From: Pseudomonas sp. 30_B
Lineage (GTDB): Bacteria > Pseudomonadota > Gammaproteobacteria > Pseudomonadales > Pseudomonadaceae
Reading direction: 5' to 3'
Assembly: GCF_017491605.1 (NCBI RefSeq)
Contig: NZ_JAFGYY010000002.1
Span: 62,001-126,000, forward strand
Length of the DNA: 64,000 nucleotides
This document shows, one piece after another, positions 8,007 to 14,798 of the stretch (the stretch's first letter is position 1; every line of letters begins with the position of its first letter). The notes below the pieces were generated by a model that saw nothing but the letters and a program-made list of their open reading frames with translations, was not told the origin of the DNA and made no database searches. The position numbers were made by a program, and so were the translations under genes.

Positions 8007-8621
8007 ATGTACGTACCCGCACACTTTGAGGAAAACCGTCCTGACGAGCTGCACCGGCTGATCCGCGAGCATCCGCTGGGCATTCTGGTGACCGCTCATG
8101 CCGGCGTGCTGGACGCCAACCACCTGCCTTTCGAACTGCTGCCGGAGGGCGACAGGCCCCTGCTGCGTGCCCACGTCGCGCGCAACAACCCGGTATGGCA
8201 GGAGGCCGATGGCGAAGAGGTGCTGGTGATCTTCCGCGGTGACCACGCCTACGTCTCGCCCAACTGGTACCCGAGCAAGCACGAGGCGCATCGCCAGGTG
8301 CCGACCTGGAACTACCAGGCGGTGCATGTGCGCGGCCGCCTGAAGGTGATGGACGAAGAGCGTTTCGTGCGCGGCGTGGTCGGGCGTCTGACCCGTACCC
8401 ACGAGGCGGGCGAGGAGCGGCCGTGGAAGATGAGCGATTCCACGCCGGAGTTCATCAGTGGAATGCTGGCGAACATCGTCGGCATCGAGGTGGAGATCAG
8501 CGAGATCGTCGGCAAGTCCAAGCTCAGCCAGAACAAGGAGGACCGGGATCGGCTGGGGGCTGCCGGGGAGCTGGAACAGCGCGGCAGCGTGGAGCTGGGC
8601 GGGGCGATGCGATCGGTGTAG
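8007..8621 (+). CDS. FMN-binding negative regulator, PaiB family
   Basis: 204 residues with the PaiB/FMN-binding split-barrel pattern: MYVPAHFEE at the N-terminus, then a long conserved block including YVSPNWYPSK and VPTWNYQAVH, which is diagnostic. In Bacillus PaiB is a transcriptional regulator; most proteobacterial members are uncharacterised flavoproteins. I placed the start at 8007 (MYVPAHF), the family's conserved N-terminus, rather than at 7953. The C-terminal 25 residues are poorly conserved. It is divergent from the diguanylate cyclase, with a 200-bp intergenic gap containing a TGCC-AATGCATC-GGCA dyad at about 7956-7972. Confidence 0.88.
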   Translation: MYVPAHFEENRPDELHRLIREHPLGILVTAHAGVLDANHLPFELLPEGDRPLLRAHVARNNPVWQEADGEEVLVIFRGDHAYVSPNWYPSKHEAHRQVPTWNYQAVHVRGRLKVMDEERFVRGVVGRLTRTHEAGEERPWKMSDSTPEFISGMLANIVGIEVEISEIVGKSKLSQNKEDRDRLGAAGELEQRGSVELGGAMRSV

Positions 8622-8801
8622 GAGCGGACGGAGTCCGCGATTGCTTCCAGGTAACCTTCATGGTCGGATCGCGGAGAGGCGCCGCTCCTACGGCAGCGCA
8701 TTGGCAGCTATTCGTCGCATCGGCGTGGACTGGGGCCAATCGCGGACGGAGTCCGTTCCTACGCTCACGGGTGGTTTGTAGGAGCGGGCCACGCCCGCGA
8801 T
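8619..8801. repeat. REP-like palindromes after the PaiB gene
   Basis: GTAGGAGCGGACGGAGTCCGCGAT starts over the PaiB stop codon at 8619, with the inverted partner GCGCCGCTCCTAC near 8680-8692. A second half is at about 8739-8763 and GTAGGAGCGGGCCACGCCCGCGAT is at 8778-8801. The repeats fill the gap between two converging genes. Confidence 0.75.
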
Positions 8802-8815
8802 CAGCGCGGAGGGTG

Positions 8816-9217
8816 CTATAGCCCGCCCAACAGGTCGTGGGAATCCAGCAGGCGCCAGGCGATTTCCGGGTTCTTCTCCATGCTCCGGCGGATCGCAGCC
8901 GGGATGGCCTGGCGGGTCTTGCGGCAGAGGCCGGGCTGTTCGTCGAAGTCGAATTCGATGCCGCGCACGGTCCGTACTTCATTGAAGCCGGGGGCGATGT
9001 GCAGACGGATGCCGAGCTGCTCGAAAAGCTTGTGCTGCATGCGCTGCAGGTCGGCCAGGTCCTTGAGGTTTTCCAGGCGCTCCAGCAGGCGCTGCTCCTC
9101 GTGCCGGGTCAGCAGCAGGATGCGCAGGTCCGCATTGGGATTCTCCAGCAGCCGCTCGCGGTGGCAGTCGCAGGCACCGGGTGGGCATTGCTGGCGAAGC
9201 GGGGGTGTGGAGGTCAT
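8816..9217 (-). CDS. Uncharacterised small protein with N-terminal Cys cluster
   Basis: 133 residues from the ATG at 9215-9217, which has a GGGA six bases upstream; the in-frame ATG four codons earlier lacks one. The N-terminus has a CPPGACDCHRE motif (three cysteines and a histidine within nine residues), followed by a charged, probably helical middle (LLTRHEEQRLLERLENLKDL) and a basic C-terminus. I recognise the type as a conserved pseudomonad hypothetical but no named domain. The cysteine cluster might hold a metal. It is flanked by REP elements on both sides and stands alone. Confidence 0.72.
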   Translation of the reverse strand: MTSTPPLRQQCPPGACDCHRERLLENPNADLRILLLTRHEEQRLLERLENLKDLADLQRMQHKLFEQLGIRLHIAPGFNEVRTVRGIEFDFDEQPGLCRKTRQAIPAAIRRSMEKNPEIAWRLLDSHDLLGGL

Positions 9218-9250
9218 GTTCCCGATCATAGCGGGGGATCGGGGCTTGTT

Positions 9251-9328
9251 GTAGGAGCGAGCTTGCTCGCGAACGAATTTCCCGGCGGCTCCGGCGCAGG
9301 GCGGTTCGCGAGCAAGCTCGCTCCTACA
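9251..9328. repeat. REP pair, GTAGGAGCGAGCTTGCTCGCGAA type
   Basis: Two REP units in inverted orientation. The left unit (9251-9274) reads GTAGGAGCGAGC then TTGCTCGCGAAC, and the right unit (9304-9328) is its inverse ending in GCTCGCTCCTACA. About 30 bp separate them, the usual spacing of Pseudomonas REP pairs mobilised by a RAYT transposase. Confidence 0.9.
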
Positions 9329-9347
9329 GGGTGAGTGACCGGCGGAC

Positions 9348-11351
9348 TTAATGTGCCGGCTTGCGAATGGTCTTGAGCAGGTCTTCCGGGCTGATCTGCC
9401 CGACGATGTTGCTCACGCCTTCGCTGCCCGGCTGCGGCAGGCCGAGGATGTGGCCCTTGATCTTGCCGATCACATGCATCTCGCACGGCTTGCAGTCGAA
9501 CTTCAGGGTCAGCACTTCGTCGCCGTGGATCAGCTGCATCGGCTGCACCTTGGTGCGCACGCCGGTGACGCCCTTGGCCTGTTTCGGGCACAGGTTGAAG
9601 GAGAAGCGCAGGCAGTGCTTGGTGATCATCACCGGCACTTCGCCCGTCTCTTCGTGGGCCTCGTAGGCGGCGTCGATCAGCTGCACGCCGTGGCGGTGGT
9701 AGAACGCGCGGGCCTTCTCGTTGTACACGTTGTACAGGAACGACAGGTGCGACTCCGGGTACACCGGCGGCGGGCTGGTCTCGGCCTTGCGGCCACCGCG
9801 CGGGTGGGCCTGCACGCGGGCTTCGGTGAGCGCGTCGATGGCCTCGCGGCGCAGGGCCTTGAGCTGGGAGTTGGGGATGAAGAACGCCTGCGGGGCGTCC
9901 AGCTCGATGCTGTCGGCGTGGTACTGGGTGGTGCCCAGCTGGCCGAGCAGGTCGTGCAGCTGGTCCAGCGCCTGTTCCGGTTTGTTGGCGACGCCGAACG
10001 GGCCGTCCAGGGTGACGCTGGCGCTGACGCCTTCCTCGCTGGTGGCGGTCAGTTCCAGGCGTTCCTCGCGCAGCCTGGCGACCCACGACAGGCCGACGCG
10101 ACGCTCGGCGGAGGTCTTGAGCAGCGCCTGCTGCCAGTTGTGGTCGAGGTTGCGCGACAGCGGGTGGTTCGGGCGCAGGCGGTAGAGGCCTTCGGGCATC
10201 TCGTTGGGCTCGACGCGGTAGCGGTAGCGCTTCTCGCCGTCTTCCTCGAACTCGCCTTTAGGTTCGGCGATGTTGGCGCGGAAGCCGACCACTTCGCGCT
10301 TCACCAGCACGTTGAGGCCGTCGCCATTGGACAGCGGGTCCTTGGTCACCACCATCAGATCGCGCTTGCCGACTTTCTCCACGGTGCCCACCGGCAGGCC
10401 GGTGAAGGTCGGCGAGTCGAAGGCGCCGATGTCGATCTTGCGCTCGCTGACGAAGTAGTCGGTGCTGCCGCGGTGGAAGGTCTTGTCCGGGTCCGGTACG
10501 AAGAAGTGGTCGGTGCGGCCGCTGGAGGCGCGGGCCAGGTCCGGGCGCTCGGCGAGGATGCCGTCCAGGCGCTGGCGGTAATAGGCGGTGATGTTCTTCA
10601 CGTAGCCCATGTCCTTGTAGCGCCCTTCGATCTTGAAGGAGCGCACGCCGGCGTCCACCAGGGCGCTGAGGTTGGCGCTCTGGTTGTTGTCCTTCATCGA
10701 CAGCAGGTGCTTCTCGAAGGCCACCACGCGGCCCTGGTCATCCTTCAGCGTGTAGGGCAGGCGGCAGGCCTGGGAGCAGTCGCCGCGGTTGGCGCTGCGG
10801 CCGGTCTGGGCATGGGAGATGTTGCACTGGCCGGAGAAGGCCACGCACAGCGCGCCGTGGATGAAGAACTCGATGGCGGCATCGGTCTCGTCGGCGATGG
10901 CGCGGATTTCCTGCAGGTTCAGCTCACGGGCCAGCACCAGCTGGGAGAAGCCGGCCTGATCGAGGAACTTCGCCCGTTCCAGGGTGCGGATGTCGGTCTG
11001 GGTGCTGGCGTGCAGCTCGATCGGCGGGATGTCCAGCTCCATGATGCCCATGTCCTGCACGATCAGCGCATCGACACCGGCGTCGTAGAGCTGGTGGATC
11101 AGCGCGCGCGCCGGCTCCAGCTCGTTGTCGTGGAGGATGGTGTTGATCGTGGTGAACACCCGCGCGTGGTAGCGATGGGCGAACTCCACCAACTGGGCGA
11201 TATCGCTCACCTCGTTGCAGGCATTGTGCCGCGCGCCGAAGCTCGGGCCGCCGATGTAGACGGCGTCGGCGCCATGCAGGATGGCCTCGCGGGCGATGGA
11301 CACATCGCGGGCAGGGCTGAGCAGTTCCAGATGGTGTTTGGGCAGGGACAT
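9348..11351 (-). CDS. rlhA: 23S rRNA 5-hydroxycytidine C2501 synthase, U32 family
   Basis: 667 residues, matching the length of E. coli RlhA (about 650) rather than the ~450-residue TrhP/YegQ proteins. The N-terminal TIM-barrel-like part starts with LELLSPARD and VYIGGPSFGARH. The U32 cysteine signature (CVAFSGQCNISHAQTGRSA, then CSQACR near residue 190) and a C-terminal second cluster (CLRFSFNLCP and CKPCEMHV) suit the iron-sulfur site described for these enzymes. RlhA hydroxylates C2501 near the peptidyl-transferase centre, drawing on prephenate metabolism. It is a single gene; the older annotation 'peptidase U32' is probably functionally misleading. Confidence 0.88.
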   Translation of the reverse strand: MSLPKHHLELLSPARDVSIAREAILHGADAVYIGGPSFGARHNACNEVSDIAQLVEFAHRYHARVFTTINTILHDNELEPARALIHQLYDAGVDALIVQDMGIMELDIPPIELHASTQTDIRTLERAKFLDQAGFSQLVLARELNLQEIRAIADETDAAIEFFIHGALCVAFSGQCNISHAQTGRSANRGDCSQACRLPYTLKDDQGRVVAFEKHLLSMKDNNQSANLSALVDAGVRSFKIEGRYKDMGYVKNITAYYRQRLDGILAERPDLARASSGRTDHFFVPDPDKTFHRGSTDYFVSERKIDIGAFDSPTFTGLPVGTVEKVGKRDLMVVTKDPLSNGDGLNVLVKREVVGFRANIAEPKGEFEEDGEKRYRYRVEPNEMPEGLYRLRPNHPLSRNLDHNWQQALLKTSAERRVGLSWVARLREERLELTATSEEGVSASVTLDGPFGVANKPEQALDQLHDLLGQLGTTQYHADSIELDAPQAFFIPNSQLKALRREAIDALTEARVQAHPRGGRKAETSPPPVYPESHLSFLYNVYNEKARAFYHRHGVQLIDAAYEAHEETGEVPVMITKHCLRFSFNLCPKQAKGVTGVRTKVQPMQLIHGDEVLTLKFDCKPCEMHVIGKIKGHILGLPQPGSEGVSNIVGQISPEDLLKTIRKPAH

Positions 11352-11468
11352 GGTTTCTTCTTTATCAGGCGTGGCACGGGCAATCGCGCATTGTACCGGC
11401 CAAACGCCGCGCCGGCACCCGTGGCGTGCCGGCCGGCGTGGCGGTTGGTCGCCTGAAGGGCAGGGCGC

Positions 11469-12356
11469 CTAGCTCAGGGCGCTGCCGATCACCTCATGGA
11501 TGCGCTTGGCGATGTGCTCGACGTGGGTTTCCAGGGCGAAGTGGCCGGTGTCCAGCAGCTCGATCACCGCGTTGGGGTTGTCGCGGGCGAAGGCTTCGGC
11601 GCCCGGCGGGATGAAGATCGGGTCGTGCTTGCCCCAGATGATCAGCGACGGCAGCCGGGTGGCGCGGAAGAACGCCTGGAAGTCGGGGTAGAGCTTCAGG
11701 TTGTCCTGGTAGTCGTAGAACAGGTCGAGCTGGATGTCCTTGTTGCCCGGACGCTCGATCAGCAGGGCGTCGAGGGTGTAGGTCTCGGGGGCAATCAGGT
11801 TCGGGTCCGACGCGCCTTCGACGTAGTGCAGGCGGACACCTGCACGGGTCAGCAGGGCGTCGTGCACCACCTGGCGGTTGGCGGCGGACGGATCGGCCCA
11901 GTAGGTGCGGATCGGCGCCCAGACATCGCCCAGGCCTTCCAGGTAGGCATTGCCATTCTGCGAGATCAGCGCGGTGACCCGCTCCGGGTGCGCCAGCGCG
12001 AGTCGCAGGCCGGTGGGTGCGCCGTAGTCGAAGACGTACAGGGCGTAGCGCTCAAGACCCAGCACCTCGACGAAGGCGCCGAGGGTGAGGGCGAGGTTGG
12101 CGAAGCTGTAGCGATAGTCGCGCTCGGCCGGCACTTCGGTGAAGCCGAAACCGGGCAGGTCGGGGGCGATGACATGGAAGCGTTCCGCCAGCAGCGGAAT
12201 CAGGTTGCGGAACTGGTGCGACGAACTGGGGAAACCGTGCAGCAGCAGGAGCACGGGCGAGCCCGGCTGGCCGGCCTCGCGGTAGAACACGCGGACGCCG
12301 TCGGCGTCGGCGAAGCGGTAATGGATGGCGGTGTCGGTGTGGGCGATAGCGTTCAT
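11469..12356 (-). CDS. Alpha/beta hydrolase, haloalkane dehalogenase / epoxide hydrolase-like
   Basis: 295 residues, cytoplasmic (no signal). HGFPSSSHQFR (40-50) is the oxyanion loop, PDLPGFG (65-71) follows, and the nucleophile elbow VFDYGAP puts aspartate D110 at the catalytic position. IIWGKHDPIF carries the likely acid and DTGHFALETH the histidine. The combination fits Asp-nucleophile hydrolases acting on epoxides or halides. It is divergent from a CGNR zinc-finger regulator across a 199-bp gap holding three copies of an inverted repeat, one of them immediately before this start codon. This strongly suggests that the hydrolase is the regulator's target. Confidence 0.85.
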   Translation of the reverse strand: MNAIAHTDTAIHYRFADADGVRVFYREAGQPGSPVLLLLHGFPSSSHQFRNLIPLLAERFHVIAPDLPGFGFTEVPAERDYRYSFANLALTLGAFVEVLGLERYALYVFDYGAPTGLRLALAHPERVTALISQNGNAYLEGLGDVWAPIRTYWADPSAANRQVVHDALLTRAGVRLHYVEGASDPNLIAPETYTLDALLIERPGNKDIQLDLFYDYQDNLKLYPDFQAFFRATRLPSLIIWGKHDPIFIPPGAEAFARDNPNAVIELLDTGHFALETHVEHIAKRIHEVIGSALS

Positions 12357-12369
12357 GTCGAGGTCCTTT

Positions 12370-12400
12370 TGTAACTTGTTAAAAGTTGTTTATGGGTTAC
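12370..12400. promoter_or_regulatory. Operator copy 1 (TGTAAC ... GTTAC inverted repeat)
   Basis: TGTAACTTGTTAAA at the left, GGGTTAC at the right, 31 bp in all. It shares the GTAACYTGYYAAA core with copies 2 and 3. It sits 14 bp before the hydrolase start codon (minus strand), where a repressor would block transcription or its initiation. Confidence 0.72.
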
Positions 12401-12426
12401 TTCGAGGGCAAATCTGGACTTGCCTT

Positions 12427-12459
12427 TGTAACCTGTCAAATTAATTTATAGAGGTTACA
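12427..12459. promoter_or_regulatory. Operator copy 2 (TGTAAC ... GGTTACA inverted repeat)
   Basis: TGTAACCTGTCAAA at the left, AGGTTACA at the right, giving the most complete dyad of the three (TGTAACC / GGTTACA). It starts 57 bp after copy 1 and lies mid-way in the divergent promoter region. Confidence 0.75.
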
Positions 12460-12492
12460 TTGTCGGACGGACGAACGGTCGTCTCAAGGTGA

Positions 12493-12523
12493 TGTAACTT
12501 GCTAAATGGATATGAAGGGTTAC
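12493..12523. promoter_or_regulatory. Operator copy 3 (TGTAAC ... GTTAC inverted repeat)
   Basis: TGTAACTTGCTAAA at the left, GGGTTAC at the right. It starts 66 bp after copy 2 and ends 32 bp before the regulator's ATG, suggesting autoregulation. Confidence 0.72.
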
Positions 12524-12555
12524 GATGAGCGCATTCCTGCCAGGAGGCCGCCGTC

Positions 12556-13131
12556 ATGAGCGCACCGACCCTCGAACCCTTCGTGATCGCCGATCACCCC
12601 GCGCTGGACATGATCAACACCGTGGCGGTGGTGGACGGGCAGTTGGTGGACTTCTGGCAGTCCGACGCCGACGTACTGGCCTGGCTCGAACGCATGGAAC
12701 TGCGGCGTGATGGCGCCGGCCGATTCGCCAAGGGCGCGTTGCTGGACGCCGCCCGAACCTTGCGCGAGGCGGTGCGTGAATTGGTGCTCAAGCGCAAAGG
12801 CGGGCTGCGCGGCGACCCTGCGGCGCTCAACCGTTTCCTGCTGCAGGCGGCCAGTCACCCACGGCTGGTCTGGGAAGGCGTCGAGGCGCCGCACCTGGAA
12901 CGGGTCGGCGAACACGCATCGCCGGAACAACTGCTCGCGCCCCTGTCGGAACTCGCCGCCACGCTGCTGGCTGAAGGGGACTTCAACCTGGTACGCAAGT
13001 GCGAGCATCCCGATTGCGTGCTGTGGTTCTACGACCGCACCAAGTCGCACCGCCGGCGCTGGTGCAGCATGGCGGCGTGCGGCAACCGGCATAAGGTGGC
13101 GGAACACCGCAAGCGACAGCGCGGGGAGTAG
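12556..13131 (+). CDS. CGNR zinc-finger / ABATE-domain transcriptional regulator
   Basis: 191 residues. The N-terminal part (about 1-140) is the ABATE-type ligand or stress domain, starting with HPALDMINTV. The C-terminus has a CGNR zinc finger: CEHPDC, WFYDRTKSHRRRWCSMAACGNR in pieces, and a basic HRKRQR tail expected to bind DNA. The start ATG follows AGGAGG. Members of this family are predicted stress-linked regulators; few are studied. The gene is divergent from the alpha/beta hydrolase, and three repeated palindromes occupy the gap, so it probably represses itself and the hydrolase until a small molecule binds. Confidence 0.88.
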   Translation: MSAPTLEPFVIADHPALDMINTVAVVDGQLVDFWQSDADVLAWLERMELRRDGAGRFAKGALLDAARTLREAVRELVLKRKGGLRGDPAALNRFLLQAASHPRLVWEGVEAPHLERVGEHASPEQLLAPLSELAATLLAEGDFNLVRKCEHPDCVLWFYDRTKSHRRRWCSMAACGNRHKVAEHRKRQRGE

Positions 13132-13504
13132 GGCCTCATCGTAGGACGTACAACCGTTCGCGGTTGTACGTCGATGCTCCGCGCATATTTCGAGATCCGT
13201 GGGCACGTCCTGAGTGCCCGGCTGCCCGGCAATCGCGGCTTCGTAGCCAGCCTCGGTGCGCTCCGGGGGCATGGTCAGGCGGCGTCAGTCGCATCTCCTC
13301 TGCTGCTTCTCTGCCGTACTGCCCAGTCGTGGCGCGGCCTGGAGAGGGGCTTGCAAAACTGCAAAGTCCCCCTGCAACCCTGTCTGTTCCGCGCTTTCGA
13401 GTGATCGGCAAAGATGTTTCCACGGTTCGGCACCACCCTCGAAACCACCGGACCTGGATCACCACCAAGACCTACCCACTCACGCAACGCAGAAGGAAAA
13501 CATC
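13132..13504. other. Intergenic region between CGNR regulator and ycaC
   Basis: This 373-bp gap has no supported gene. It begins with a GTAGGACG-type palindrome (13141-13172). The remaining 330 bp should hold the ycaC promoter. I see no strong sigma70 match and no further repeat, and a GGAAAACATC segment with AGAAGGA just before 13505 is the ycaC ribosome binding site. Confidence 0.5.
13141..13172. repeat. GTAGGGCG-family palindrome, second TACAACCG copy
   Basis: GACGTACAACCG pairs with CGGTTGTACGTC around TTCG. The inner stem is identical to the copy at 3991-4022, but both outer arms carry a matching change (GGCG to GACG, CGCC to CGTC), so pairing is kept. Confidence 0.82.
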
Positions 13505-14161
13505 ATGACCGCTATCGCCAAAGCTGCTCCGGGCAAGACCCTGCTGAACCCGGCCGACCACACCCTGATCATGATCGACCACCAGTCGCAAATGTCCTTC
13601 GCGACCAAGTCCATCGACGCAGTGACCCTGCGCAACAACGCCGCCCTGGTGGCCAAGGCCGCCAAGGAATTCGACGTCTCCACCATCCTCACCACCGTTG
13701 CCGAGAAGAGCTTCTCCGGCCCGATCTTCGGCGAGATCAAATCGGTCTTCCCCGAGCACAACGTCATCGACCGTACCAGTATGAATACCTGGGAAGACCC
13801 GCGTATCGCGGTGGAGGTCAACAAGTTCGGCAAGCAGAAGATCGTCCTCGCGGGCCTCTGGACCTCGGTGTGCATCGTCGGCCCGGCGCTGTCGGCCATC
13901 GACCAGGGCTTCGAGGTGTACGTGATCGCCGATGCCTGTGGCGACGTGTCCACCGAAGCGCATGAAATGGCCCTGCAACGCATGATCCAGCTGGGCGCGC
14001 GCCCGATGACGTCGCTGCAATACCTGCTCGAACTGCAACGCGACTGGGCCCGTGGCGAAACCTACGACCAGACCGTGAAGACCTCCATCGAGCACGGCGG
14101 CGCCTACGGCCTGGGCCTGATCTACGCCAAGACCATGTTCAACGCCAGCGAAGGCCACTGA
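13505..14161 (+). CDS. ycaC: YcaC-type isochorismatase-family hydrolase
   Basis: 218 residues. The cysteine-hydrolase fold is shown by LIMIDHQSQM with D25, SFSGPIFGEI, and LAGLWTSVCIVGPAL with the catalytic cysteine C123. YcaC proteins are octameric ring hydrolases of unknown natural substrate, and pseudomonad homologues are commonly stress-induced. A RBS (AGAAGGA) precedes ATG 13505. It is the first gene of a probable operon with the ABM protein (63-bp gap) and an amidohydrolase (19-bp gap); the shared context suggests that all three act on one pathway of amide or ester-like compounds. Confidence 0.88.
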   Translation: MTAIAKAAPGKTLLNPADHTLIMIDHQSQMSFATKSIDAVTLRNNAALVAKAAKEFDVSTILTTVAEKSFSGPIFGEIKSVFPEHNVIDRTSMNTWEDPRIAVEVNKFGKQKIVLAGLWTSVCIVGPALSAIDQGFEVYVIADACGDVSTEAHEMALQRMIQLGARPMTSLQYLLELQRDWARGETYDQTVKTSIEHGGAYGLGLIYAKTMFNASEGH

Positions 14162-14224
14162 TCGGCCTATTGCACCCAGCCCTCCCTCGCTCTGGCGGGG
14201 GAGGCCACCCCAGGAGGGAGAAGC

Positions 14225-14779
14225 ATGAACGTGCCCGTGAGTCGAGAGTCCGTGACGCTGATCATCCGCCACCGGGCCAAGCCCGGCCGTGCGGCGGAAT
14301 ACGAAGCCATCCTGCGTGAGCTGACCCACGCCGCCAGCGAGTTTCCCGGCCACCTGGGCGTGGACGTGATGCACCAGGGCGACGACTTCACCTCCGTGCT
14401 GCGTTTCGCCAGCGCCAACGAACTGCAGGTCTGGCTGGACTCCGCGAAGCGCCGCGAGCTGATCGGCCGCGCCACGCCGTTGCTGACCGACGGCGACCAG
14501 CAGGAGCTGCACAGCGACCACGAGTTCTGGTTCACCCCCGGGCAAAGCGACCAGCGGCAACCGCCGCGCTGGAAGCAGGCGGCGGTCTCCTACCTGGTGA
14601 TCCTGCCGCTGGTGATGCTGGTGCCGCAGCTCTGGAAACCCCTGTTCGCATGGGTGCCGCCGCTGGGTGGTTTCGTACCGGCCAACATACTCATCACCCT
14701 CACCATCGTGTTGCTGGTGGTCTACGTTTTCATGCCACGGGTCACGCGCCTGTTCTCCGCCTGGCTCAATGCCCGCTGA
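14225..14779 (+). CDS. ABM (antibiotic biosynthesis monooxygenase) domain protein with membrane anchor
   Basis: 184 residues. Residues about 10-100 form a ferredoxin-like ABM domain (VTLIIRHRAKPGRAAEYEAI, then the GHLGVDVMHQGDDFTSVLRF strand region). The C-terminal 70 residues hold two transmembrane helices (about 120-138 and 150-171), so the domain faces the cytoplasm from the inner membrane. ABM folds include heme-degrading and quinol-oxidising enzymes but also proteins without known activity. A GGAGGGAGAAG ribosome binding site precedes the ATG. It is the second gene of the ycaC operon. Confidence 0.86.
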   Translation: MNVPVSRESVTLIIRHRAKPGRAAEYEAILRELTHAASEFPGHLGVDVMHQGDDFTSVLRFASANELQVWLDSAKRRELIGRATPLLTDGDQQELHSDHEFWFTPGQSDQRQPPRWKQAAVSYLVILPLVMLVPQLWKPLFAWVPPLGGFVPANILITLTIVLLVVYVFMPRVTRLFSAWLNAR

Positions 14780-14798
14780 TCGCAAGAGGAGCATTTCC

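Noticed and set aside
9351..11456. 701-codon plus-strand ORF opposite rlhA
   Set aside because: Antisense shadow without domain or ribosome binding site.
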